NCBI GenBank assembly: GCA_964384345.1
Contig: CAYLKD010000001.1
Location: forward strand, 160,848-224,847
Length of the DNA stretch: 64,000 nt
Direction: 5' to 3'
From: JASLCR01 sp964384345
GTDB taxonomy: Bacteria > Patescibacteriota > Saccharimonadia > Saccharimonadales > Saccharimonadaceae
Positions 33,101-40,885 of this stretch are shown one piece after another (the first letter of the stretch is position 1; each line of letters begins with the position of its first letter). Both the position numbers and the translations under genes were made by a program. The notes under the pieces are model-generated. The model made no database searches. It was not told where the DNA came from and worked only from the letters and a program-made list of their open reading frames with translations.

Positions 33101-33851
33101 TAAAGCTATAGCAGCAGAAAAGACATTGGTATCGCAGGTTAAGGAAACAGAAATTCTTGGTGAGACTATTATTGATCCAAATGATCCAAACGCTCCAACT
33201 ACTATGGGTCTTGGCAATAAAAATATTCTTGATGAGTCAGAGGAACGCATCGCTGCACTTGGTGGCTCTATAGCTAGCAGGAAGCATATGGCATCCCACA
33301 TCATGCTGTGGGATCGAATGAGTGAACTTGAAGTAGAAGCAGAAGATGCACTCGTGAAAGCAACTCGCAGCGGAAATCAAGATGCAATTGATATCGCTAA
33401 ATCAAAGGTATCTAAAGTTAAAAGTCTTCAGATGCAAGTCATGGGCGATAAAAGCGGCACAACGCCATTTGGTGTCGGCGACAACGATCAGGGTGACGCA
33501 CAAGTTGGTCGTTACAAAAATAATATTTGGAAAACCACCCGAGATCGACTTAATACGCACATGTCTGGTGAAAAGCTTGCTGGACTCAACCCTGACGATA
33601 CGCGACTCATCTTTGAAATGGCTCGTGCTGGCAAGCTTACCCCAAGACAGCTTAAGAATGTTTCTGATGCATACAAAGACTGGCAGACCAACCCGAACAT
33701 CAGCTCATCACTTGAGAACAAACATAGAGTACTTCTTGATCCGATCAAGGCCCAAGTTGAACTAGGCACAGATACATATCCTAAACCTGAGGATTCAGAC
33801 TTCTGGAAATATCGCTATGAAAAAGTCATAAGCATGGGAGATCCAACGTAA
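30195..33851 (+). CDS. VirB6/TrbL-like membrane protein with giant charged tail (copy 1)
   Basis: 1218 aa. A signal-anchor (residues about 18-43, ending AHA) is followed by an exported stretch, the block SCAVEGIGWIVCPISNFLAK and about six membrane helices between residues 200 and 460 (for example LANICFVIGFLIMVYGQISG, RVIVAAIMVNVSYWLCAIAVDLF, IILVLPLLLSGLFVVLMTFLILAARQAIITILIIL, APLAFVAYLLPNTE). This is the VirB6 channel layout. From residue about 460 to the end the protein is hydrophilic, rich in Ala, Glu, Lys, Gln, Thr and probably coiled-coil or disordered. VirB6 proteins are normally 300-400 aa. The tail shares ATIPGGTQTIAEIAGGI and EAxxIAEQLREADIIKK-like stretches with the copy at 35166. 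Confidence 0.85.
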   Translation: MWEGLVLLPRGRLSVRNLMAVFTTILVAWFAYVLLLAPTAHAADATWNKEAIVYDGQTYTGPKKATATDGTGLTPDSTYYVSLQTPAGSSTPNKAFMIYFAPGVSPPTETTARYSEYTYTNGVYSNPTNRKPISLVPQPASATANTVNAGGTTSCAVEGIGWIVCPISNFLAKGMDLVYSYISGFLVVRPLATTQNQPMYRVWAVMRDLANICFVIGFLIMVYGQISGGLLSNYTIKKLLPRVIVAAIMVNVSYWLCAIAVDLFNILGYSVQDIFISVRNSLVGSEGNSWQLVSWTSLTSLILSGGSILAGGSIAAYLGITSATTVAVGAGVGGLIILVLPLLLSGLFVVLMTFLILAARQAIITILIILAPLAFVAYLLPNTEGLFDKWRKAFVTLLLVFPAFSFVFGGSQLAASIVIQNADSLNMIILALGIQVAPLAITPLLLRLGGGTLNRFAGIVNNPTKGVFDRGKTWANGRTEQNKSKGYDVLATRAKRMGYPGKRPSSSRRGLRGSVETAGMRLNPLNAAYARQYDKVEREQMKSANDAAFAGKFTQTGAGRRVSNANLDAQGEKHAGDNANGRSYNNSLYKGMRGTGSTQDAYRYQLHHTAHIDKGIGDLYETAVTNHSERDLRQQINDSRNLRKISISSAVDAGLAESAKKSVEAKGALALKYTVMSTPGLKDQAILTIKLEKKAGMFDAIVQKEGEAASQREIDGSKKLKRVLYKTVEYENEAKTIGNKLQKKAESRWETITNDIASPEYNADLRSLRLEEIESTDALKRAETQWNEVIETIRRDGASAATITSQRDRVAAGSIRQSTQDTTASEKATEDIKAVVRSRAEKQYVESAKGSTLSAGAQAARDVLESVKATESAKLQEWRTEAGAEGLTGDEARIAEQLREADIIKKAQSQRTAQSVGLANQEYAGGVLNGATIPGGTQTIAEIAGGISGNAGISQAKATAKQTVIEGANKAIAAEKTLVSQVKETEILGETIIDPNDPNAPTTMGLGNKNILDESEERIAALGGSIASRKHMASHIMLWDRMSELEVEAEDALVKATRSGNQDAIDIAKSKVSKVKSLQMQVMGDKSGTTPFGVGDNDQGDAQVGRYKNNIWKTTRDRLNTHMSGEKLAGLNPDDTRLIFEMARAGKLTPRQLKNVSDAYKDWQTNPNISSSLENKHRVLLDPIKAQVELGTDTYPKPEDSDFWKYRYEKVISMGDPT

Positions 33852-33916
33852 AGTCAGCATATATAGTTTGTAGTTTGCTAAAAGATTCTGCAACCCGAGC
33901 TGAAAACTATTACCAC

Positions 33917-33945
33917 TTGCATTATTTCAAATTATGGTGTATAGT
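33917..33945 (+). promoter_or_regulatory. Internal promoter of the T4SS locus
   Basis: TTGCAT (33917-33922), 17 nt, TATAGT (33940-33945). The 60-nt leader contains AACAT/ATGTT and GCC/GGC stems, so here the transcript is not leaderless. Confidence 0.65.
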
Positions 33946-34011
33946 ATGTTCATAACATCGCTGTTGCTATGTTGTGACCACTAACGCCCGCAAGGCAAGA
34001 AAGTAATTACA

Positions 34012-35073
34012 ATGTCAATAAGCCCAGACGCTGATCCAAAGAAAAGAATTCAACCAGCTCATGACAAATTAGATGACTCATTAGTTCCTGATGTAAGTGA
34101 AATGCCGCCTACCGACACGGTTGCAACCGTACCATATCATCAGGCACATGGCGAAGCACCAATCCGAACCGCAATTGATCACGTAACCTACTCTGGTACG
34201 GTCGAAGCTCCGAAAGAGCGTAAAAAAACGCCACTCTGGATCAAGCTCGGTAGTGCAGCATCAGTTGTTGCCGTCGCAGTTGGTGTAGGTGTTGCATCTA
34301 CACATAAAGGCGGTTCAGCTTCACCAGATAAGTCTACGCCATCAGCGAGCGCTCCAGTCATCCCAGGCCCAGAGGCACCAACAGTAGCGCCCACTTCCCA
34401 GACAACAGAAACTACTCCGATAACAGAGAAGCTAGTAATGGGTATGGATACCTCCAGCTTGTCCGATCCGCTAGCGATTAAGCGTGCAGAAATTTTGCAC
34501 AAAAGCGGCGAAATAAACTCTGGCGAGATCGAGACTGCTTGTACTATCGCGGCTACAGACTTGGATCCTAAAAATCCTGAATTAAGCTATGCCGAGCAAT
34601 ATGCGTCAGTCATAGTGGGCATGCAAACGTTAGGTCTTGATAGTGCAACATATGCAAAATGGAAAGAAGCCGGACAGCCAGGAGGATTTGATGAATGGAT
34701 CGCACCACAACAAGAAGCTTGTTACCGCGCGCTCACTGGAAGCGGCTTTGCATTATCTGAGGGTGCAAAAAACGCGAACGCCGCGCTGGCTCATCAGTTC
34801 CAAGCAACTCAAGAAATCAGAACCGTTAATCCTAAGCTAGCTGACTACAAATACAACGTTACGATCAGTAAACCAACTATTGATAAATCAGGGTCAGGAT
34901 TTACTGCATCAATACCTTATACGGGTAAAATTACAAATTATACTTCGGAAGATCTTGGTTTGGACGCAGCTGATTTTTACGGAGGCATACCGCAGACTAA
35001 TAGTGGTACATTCATCGCACATAATGTACATAAAGATACTAATAACAATATGGTTATCGGCTCCGCAGAATAG
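34012..35073 (+). CDS. Membrane-anchored extracytoplasmic protein, unknown
   Basis: 353 aa. Cytoplasmic, acidic first 75 residues; one membrane helix (LWIKLGSAASVVAVAVGVGVAS, about 77-98); a Ser/Pro/Thr-rich linker (SPDKSTPSASAPVIPGPEAP...TTETTP); then an extracytoplasmic domain to the end with two cysteines (IETACTIAA, QEACYRALTG). The type II topology with a linker resembles VirB8-like parts of Gram-positive T4SS, but I cannot see the fold. It lies between the two VirB6-like genes and is ended by its own terminator, so a T4SS role is inferred from place. Confidence 0.65.
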   Translation: MSISPDADPKKRIQPAHDKLDDSLVPDVSEMPPTDTVATVPYHQAHGEAPIRTAIDHVTYSGTVEAPKERKKTPLWIKLGSAASVVAVAVGVGVASTHKGGSASPDKSTPSASAPVIPGPEAPTVAPTSQTTETTPITEKLVMGMDTSSLSDPLAIKRAEILHKSGEINSGEIETACTIAATDLDPKNPELSYAEQYASVIVGMQTLGLDSATYAKWKEAGQPGGFDEWIAPQQEACYRALTGSGFALSEGAKNANAALAHQFQATQEIRTVNPKLADYKYNVTISKPTIDKSGSGFTASIPYTGKITNYTSEDLGLDAADFYGGIPQTNSGTFIAHNVHKDTNNNMVIGSAE

Positions 35074-35110
35074 TTTCAGAACGCACTAGATGTTAGCGTG
35101 AGTTACACTG

Positions 35111-35148
35111 AACACCCCATAGTAAGCTATAGCTTTATGGGGTGTTTT
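35111..35148 (+). terminator. Terminator between the VirB6-like genes
   Basis: AACACCCCATA (35111-35121) and TATGGGGTGTT (35136-35146) with a 14-nt loop, followed by TT. The -10 box of the next gene starts 7 nt behind it. Confidence 0.85.
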
Positions 35149-35165
35149 GCTCTATAGTACGACGT

Positions 35166-38100
35166 ATGAAAACGCGCCGCACGTACCGAGCGCCTCTCTT
35201 GAATCGAGTAGGGTTGTTAGCCATAGTGTTTGCCATAATTTCGGTGGCACTATCACCGATCATGCAAGTTTCTGCGTCGGCACTTTCGGACAGGAATTTT
35301 GCGATACTTCCCACACCTAGTGGGCCTGGGGGAACGAACCCATACACCTATGCCGGTATGACTCCAGACAAACGTGCTCAGTCCTATGCCCTTTACTTTG
35401 GGATACTCAAATGTGTTGAAGGCATAAATGACATTAGTAATAATGATGTTATCTCCGGCGGCTTTAATGGCGCAAGTAACTCATATTTATACAGTTATTA
35501 TATAGACCCTTCTGATGGCTCGTCAGAGTGTCAAACTATCGAACGACAGGCAGTTTCTCTTTGGGGGTATAGTTCGCTAGACGAAGCGCTAACCGATTGG
35601 GGTTATACACCAACTAGTAATGGTGGCGACTGGCATGCTGAGCAACCTGGTAATACAACTGGTGCAGCTCTACGCTCAAGAGTTTATGGTACATCTGAAC
35701 CAACAATGGATGGCCCAGCTTCGTATTTATATTGGCATAAGACAGCAATAGCTGCATGTAAACTTACAAATCCTGTGGATTATGACGGCGCAACGGCATC
35801 ACTTAAATCAGCAGTAGACAGCACAACAAATCGTGAGTACTTGAAGCTAATTGACATATCTCCAGATTACAAAAAAACCGTATCAAATATCTATGCTATT
35901 GGAAATTGGATGAGTATATCACGAGCGTTACCACTTAATTCCCCTTTACATAGTGGCAATAGTCTTATCAGTTGTAAGGATGCAGCTAATAAGGCAAATT
36001 CATACGCACCGCTGTATTTAGCATGGGCAATCACACATCCAGATCAAGCAAAAATAATCGATACAAGTGGCACAGCGGCAACAACCGAAGAGAGCAAAAG
36101 CTCATGTGCCATCGACAATATTGGATGGATAGTGTGTCCAATATTTAATTTTATGGCAAACATTATTGATCAAACCTATGGTCTTGTGGCGAATTTCTTG
36201 ACAGTAAAACCACTTACAACGAACTTAAAATGTATTGCCGCATCCACCGATCCAGCGTGTGGATTATACAATGCATGGAAACTCATGCTTGGCTTTGCCA
36301 ACATTTGCTTCGTGATCGCTTTTTTGCTCATTATATATGCGCAAATAACTGGAGTCGGTATCACCAATTATGGATTAAAGAAACTTTTACCTAAACTAAT
36401 AGTCGCTGCTGTCCTTGTTAATGCGTCGTATATTATTTGTGCGATCGCGATTGATATATCAAATATTCTCGGCAGCTCGCTGAAAAGCTTTTTTGATAGT
36501 GTAGGCGCAGGTGTCGCTATACCTAAATTTAGGGACGGTGATACTACATCTGGAGTTGGTGGATTCACTGGTGTACTCGGCCCAATACTCGCCGGTGCCG
36601 GTACTGTATATCTGCTTTATGCTAATATTGGTGCGCTCTTAATCGTTCTACCGACAGCATTGTTGTCTATTATGGTAGCGTTTTTGATCTTAATATTTCG
36701 TCAAGCAGCAATTATTATTTTGGTAGTTATTGCACCATTAGCGTTTGTGGCATATTTGTTACCAAATACCGAGAGCTGGTTTAAAAAGTGGCGCGTTTCA
36801 TTTCAGACCTTACTGCTCATGTACCCAATTATTGCGTTGTTATTCGGAGGCTCAGCATTGGCCTCAAAGATTGTTATGAGTTCTGCCGTAACCGCTGATG
36901 GAAACGGTGATATGTTTATCCAGCTTCTTGGTGCTGCGATATCCGTAGTGCCATTGTTTGCAACAGTATTTATTACCAAGATTGCTCAAGGGGCAGGGGG
37001 GGTTCTGGGTAAATTCACCGGAATGGTGAACAACCCAAATCGTGGTCCTATAGATCGATTGCGTAAACGCGCCGAAGCAAGCGCCGATCGCATTCAAAAC
37101 AATCGAGATATTCGAGCAGTTGGTCGAAAAGGTATAGGAGCAGGCTCGTTTATGCGAAGAAATCGTATAGCTGGAGAACAAAAACGTGAAGCCCTCAAGA
37201 AGCAAAGAGATGCAGAGGTTGATAATTTTGGTAATCTCAACCGGGGAGTAGCAGCCGCACGTTCACAAGCCATTATGTCCCAGGAGACTGCAGGAAAGAC
37301 AGGTGAAATCCTCAGCAACACTGCTAAGCTGGAACACCTTGAGAAGAATGGCGCTCTGCATACACAAGCAATCAATAGTGGCTTAAACTTACACAACAGC
37401 GAAGAAACCCACAAAAATGAAGCGACAACTGCCCACATGGCAAGTCCAGTTAATACCGCACAGTATGCGGCGCTCAACAGATCGCGCGGTGAGAATAAAA
37501 ATGCTCAGCTAGAGATAGATCGGCAACATGAAGACTCCGCTGATGGTCGTGATATTGCTCGAACTCGGCAAGATCTTGAGGACAGAGTAGCTACCGTTAA
37601 ATCTGAGCAAGTTGGTGATTACAAACGCTCATCGGTTGGGCAAGTAAACTCACAAAACCGCAAAGTTGCTGATAAAGACGCTGATAATGCTGAATTATAT
37701 AACAACAACAAATATCTTGAATCAGGGCCGGGTATTACCCAGGGGCGTAAAGAGCGCGAACTGAAACAAGGCATCACAATCCAAACCGGTGTGACTGATA
37801 AAATATACGAACAGTCCTCTACAGGTCAAGCATTATCGGCAGCGCAACAAGAAATCGATGGTGAACTCAAAATCGTACGGGATACAAATAAGAATACCTA
37901 TGCCGCCGGACCTATCGGTGTCGCACAGGCAGTCAGGGCCGATGCAGTTACAACTGTAGGCAGCACGACCGCAAAGCACGTTCAGGCACAGGCACTAGAA
38001 ACAAACCGTGACCTCAAGCTCGAAGAGCAGCTGCGCAGCGATGAACTAGATGCAGCAAAAGCAGAGGAAGGAGCGTTGGTTCAAGAGTTACGCACCGAAG

Positions 38101-38984
38101 AGGGTGCAGCACAACATCCAGAATATGGGGTTGTTGCTGAGGGCTTACGAGCAGCTGACGTCGTAAAAAAAACTGAAACACAAAGAGCAAGTTCAGCACA
38201 AAGTGTCGCTAATCAAGAGTATGCCGAAAAAGTTTCTGATAGCTCGTATACAATCCCAGGTGGCACAGAAACACTCGCTACAGTAGCAGGTGGGATCGAT
38301 CCGCAAGGTGCAAGCCGTGTTCGTGGTATAGCAACTCAAATATTAACAGAACAAATGGGTAAAGCTGTAGGCCAAGAAAAATCCAGACAAACTACTCGAA
38401 AGAAAGATGAACTTCGATCTGAGGCTATTACCGGATTAGACGGAAGCGGTATACCCCTTACAGACGAATATAGAATGGCAGCTGCAGGTAGTGTGGCAGC
38501 ATCGTCAAACATGGGTGAAAAAATAGAGCTCTTACGTCAAATTGGGCCCGCGCTTAGTCTGGCACGAGCTGACGCCAGATCCGTAAACCCTGCGATGAGT
38601 CCTGATCAAATTGATGAACTACCCGAAGTTAAGACCTTACGTTATATTCAAATGCAGACATATGACGACATGAGAGAAGCTCCATTTGGCCTAGGTGATA
38701 GAGCGCGTGATGCGCTGCAGCGCGGTGATTGGGAAGGCAACTTTGACGATGACTTTAATTATCGAATTGGCGAGAAACTTACAGGTGCTACCCTGGCCAA
38801 GCTTAAGCCTGAAGAAATCAGTATGCTTAGGTCATCTGCTAGCTCCTTTAATGCAACCCAAAAAGCAGCTCTCGATGCCGCCGTCAAAGAAGCACGGTTG
38901 ACTCCTGAGGTTCGTAAAGACATTAAGCCAGAAGTTTGGACTACACTCGAAAGTATCGATCCAGTTCTTTACAAGAGGCCGTAG
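35166..38984 (+). CDS. VirB6/TrbL-like membrane protein with giant charged tail (copy 2)
   Basis: 1272 aa from the ATG at 35166, 7 nt behind TATAGT (35153-35158). Signal-anchor (GLLAIVFAIISVALSPIMQVSASA), an exported N-terminal domain of about 280 residues, then SSCAIDNIGWIVCPIFNFMAN and the same helix set as copy 1 (LANICFVIAFLLIIYAQITG, IIILVVIAPLAFVAYLLPNTE, GMVNNPNRGPIDRLRKR). The C-terminal 600 residues are charged and helical, and share VANQEYAEK, TIPGGTETLATVAGGI and PFGLGD with copy 1. The tail is oriented after the last helix, most likely to the cytoplasm, but its side is not certain. The exported domain is larger than that of copy 1. Confidence 0.85.
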   Translation: MKTRRTYRAPLLNRVGLLAIVFAIISVALSPIMQVSASALSDRNFAILPTPSGPGGTNPYTYAGMTPDKRAQSYALYFGILKCVEGINDISNNDVISGGFNGASNSYLYSYYIDPSDGSSECQTIERQAVSLWGYSSLDEALTDWGYTPTSNGGDWHAEQPGNTTGAALRSRVYGTSEPTMDGPASYLYWHKTAIAACKLTNPVDYDGATASLKSAVDSTTNREYLKLIDISPDYKKTVSNIYAIGNWMSISRALPLNSPLHSGNSLISCKDAANKANSYAPLYLAWAITHPDQAKIIDTSGTAATTEESKSSCAIDNIGWIVCPIFNFMANIIDQTYGLVANFLTVKPLTTNLKCIAASTDPACGLYNAWKLMLGFANICFVIAFLLIIYAQITGVGITNYGLKKLLPKLIVAAVLVNASYIICAIAIDISNILGSSLKSFFDSVGAGVAIPKFRDGDTTSGVGGFTGVLGPILAGAGTVYLLYANIGALLIVLPTALLSIMVAFLILIFRQAAIIILVVIAPLAFVAYLLPNTESWFKKWRVSFQTLLLMYPIIALLFGGSALASKIVMSSAVTADGNGDMFIQLLGAAISVVPLFATVFITKIAQGAGGVLGKFTGMVNNPNRGPIDRLRKRAEASADRIQNNRDIRAVGRKGIGAGSFMRRNRIAGEQKREALKKQRDAEVDNFGNLNRGVAAARSQAIMSQETAGKTGEILSNTAKLEHLEKNGALHTQAINSGLNLHNSEETHKNEATTAHMASPVNTAQYAALNRSRGENKNAQLEIDRQHEDSADGRDIARTRQDLEDRVATVKSEQVGDYKRSSVGQVNSQNRKVADKDADNAELYNNNKYLESGPGITQGRKERELKQGITIQTGVTDKIYEQSSTGQALSAAQQEIDGELKIVRDTNKNTYAAGPIGVAQAVRADAVTTVGSTTAKHVQAQALETNRDLKLEEQLRSDELDAAKAEEGALVQELRTEEGAAQHPEYGVVAEGLRAADVVKKTETQRASSAQSVANQEYAEKVSDSSYTIPGGTETLATVAGGIDPQGASRVRGIATQILTEQMGKAVGQEKSRQTTRKKDELRSEAITGLDGSGIPLTDEYRMAAAGSVAASSNMGEKIELLRQIGPALSLARADARSVNPAMSPDQIDELPEVKTLRYIQMQTYDDMREAPFGLGDRARDALQRGDWEGNFDDDFNYRIGEKLTGATLAKLKPEEISMLRSSASSFNATQKAALDAAVKEARLTPEVRKDIKPEVWTTLESIDPVLYKRP

Positions 38985-39019
38985 TCGGCTCACGAGCAAT
39001 CCGATGATATACTACAACT

Positions 39020-40006
39020 ATGGCAGTCTATAAAGTACCGCAAGACGTCGAAGCTGATGACAAACTCATCGGTCCGTTTAGTTTTCGGCAGTTTATATAC
39101 CTCGGCATCGTAGCTGGTGGCATTGGGCTCGGTTGGGTACTTGGGAAGCTGTTTTTACCTCTAGCGATTATTCCGCTTCCAGTAATCGTATTATTTGGCG
39201 CGCTAGCTTTGCCGCTACGTAAAGATCAACCTATGGAAACATACCTGGCAGCGATCGTGTCGTTTTACATCAAGCCACACAAACGTATGTGGGAGCCGGA
39301 TGGTCAGCAGTCGTTGATTGAGATTACCACACCGACAGTTGTGCAGGTGCAACGCACAAACGAACTGACGCAGTCAGAGGCCGAACGGCGGCTCTCGTAT
39401 TTAGCAAACGTCGTCGATTCGCGTGGTTGGGCGGTGCGCGGCGTACAATCTCCTGACCAAAATACCTCTCTCAACACTGATGTATTTTATGAGGCTCAAC
39501 AAGCCGAAGATGTTTTTGATAACACTGGACGTACATCGCATATGATCGATGACCAACTCGACCGGTCTACCGAGCGTCACCGAGAAGAACTGCTCGCTCG
39601 CATGAAGCAACAACCCTCCCAAGAACCCTCGGCGCAGATGTATACTCCATCCTTAGCGACAGGCGCAGTGCCGCAGTTCTCGCCACAGGTCACACAGACC
39701 CCACAAGCTGACGATTCAAATTCGCCAGCACATTTGACATTTAACCCGTATCCAACCAACATGCAACAGACGGTTATTCGACCGATAGCGGATCAACTTT
39801 CCAAGCAACCCGTGCAACAGCAGCAAACTCAGTCCGCAACGCAAACCCAAAGTCCGCAACCCACTAGTAATCAGACCGTCTCACCTGATATAATAAGCCT
39901 TGCTAATAACCCCGACTTATCGATTGAGACAATAGCACACGAGGCCAGCAGGATTCAAAAAAAGAGAATGCTACCAAATGAAGAAGTTGTAATCTCGTTA
40001 CACTAG
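39020..40006 (+). CDS. PrgI-family (VirB3-like) T4SS protein
   Basis: 328 aa. The first 110 residues are a PrgI domain: MAVYKVPQDVEADDKLIGPF, then FRQFIYLGIVAGGIGLGWVLG and PLAIIPLPVIVLFGALALPL, two membrane helices that correspond to VirB3. The rest is a soluble Gln/Pro/Thr-rich tail of about 215 residues (QQQTQSATQTQSPQPTSNQ). PrgI is found beside VirB4 in Gram-positive and Patescibacteria T4SS. TATACT ends 6 nt before the ATG, so this gene also starts a transcript; the following genes come directly behind. Confidence 0.9.
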   Translation: MAVYKVPQDVEADDKLIGPFSFRQFIYLGIVAGGIGLGWVLGKLFLPLAIIPLPVIVLFGALALPLRKDQPMETYLAAIVSFYIKPHKRMWEPDGQQSLIEITTPTVVQVQRTNELTQSEAERRLSYLANVVDSRGWAVRGVQSPDQNTSLNTDVFYEAQQAEDVFDNTGRTSHMIDDQLDRSTERHREELLARMKQQPSQEPSAQMYTPSLATGAVPQFSPQVTQTPQADDSNSPAHLTFNPYPTNMQQTVIRPIADQLSKQPVQQQQTQSATQTQSPQPTSNQTVSPDIISLANNPDLSIETIAHEASRIQKKRMLPNEEVVISLH

Positions 40007-40043
40007 GGGGTCTATCATAACAAGAGGGAGTGGGAAACCGAGC

Positions 40044-40883
40044 GTGCAACCAAATACTCAGCCAGCCGGTGGGCAACAACCAATGCCGCAGCAATCTGCG
40101 CCTTCTTTTGATACCGCTCCTCAAAATACAGCGCCACAGTCATCTACGCCGCAAAAACAACCGAATCCTAATACGACACAGAACACGTTGCTTATATCAG
40201 AAATACGAGACAACATCGTAATACTTAAAGATGGCAGTTTCCGAGCCGTCATTGCGTGTCAATCAATCAACTTTGATCTCATGAGCTCACGCGAGCGTGA
40301 AGGTGTTGAGTATAGCTATCAAAACTTCTTGAATTCACTGAATTTTCCCATCCAGATCTTAATTCGCTCTCAGCGCGTCGACATAGGACCATATATAGAG
40401 CGGCTTGAAGGCATCCGCAAATCTCAAGACAATATGCTTTTAAATGTGCTTATGGACGACTATATCAACTTTATTGATGCCCTCAGTCAAGAAGCGAATA
40501 TCATGGACAAACGCTTCTTTATCGTCGTACCGTACTTTCCGGCTGGTGACTTAAACAGCGTGCGTGATCAAGCAAAAGGTTTCTTTGGTAAAATTTTCTC
40601 TAAGGCACCGACTGGCCCAACTAAAATCGATGAAGCAACGTACCAAAAAGCAAAAGATGAAATTCGTAATCGTATCGAGGTCGTTACAAGTGGATTGTAT
40701 CAAATTGGTGTGCAAAGTGCTGCACTCAGCACAAAAGAACTCGGTGAGCTGTATTACAATACCTACAATCCAGACACTGCCGTGCGTGAACAACTGGGCG
40801 ATTTTCAAAACACCACAAGTACCTATGTACGAAAAGGTGATGGTGAAGCGCGCCGACCAAATCTAGAACAAGGAGGCATGTAG
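40044..40883 (+). CDS. VirB4/TraC N-terminal-like T4SS protein
   Basis: 279 aa from a GTG at 40044 (a purine-rich GAGGGAG lies about 14 nt upstream). The first 48 residues are Gln/Pro-rich. The body (TLLISEIRDNIVILKDGSFRAVIACQSINFDLMSSRERE, IQILIRSQRVDIGPYIERLEG) matches the N-terminal region of TraC/VirB4 ATPases, and lacks Walker motifs. The ATPase gene follows 2 nt after the stop in another frame with its own AAGGAGG. The two therefore look like a genuine split VirB4, a common arrangement in this phylum. The start codon is less sure than the rest. Confidence 0.8.
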   Translation: MQPNTQPAGGQQPMPQQSAPSFDTAPQNTAPQSSTPQKQPNPNTTQNTLLISEIRDNIVILKDGSFRAVIACQSINFDLMSSREREGVEYSYQNFLNSLNFPIQILIRSQRVDIGPYIERLEGIRKSQDNMLLNVLMDDYINFIDALSQEANIMDKRFFIVVPYFPAGDLNSVRDQAKGFFGKIFSKAPTGPTKIDEATYQKAKDEIRNRIEVVTSGLYQIGVQSAALSTKELGELYYNTYNPDTAVREQLGDFQNTTSTYVRKGDGEARRPNLEQGGM

Positions 40884-40885
40884 CG

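Noticed and set aside
33946..34011. Riboswitch in the leader of the 353-aa gene
   Set aside because: Short stems exist (AACAT/ATGTT, GCC/GGC), but they match no known class, and similar short stems are common by chance.
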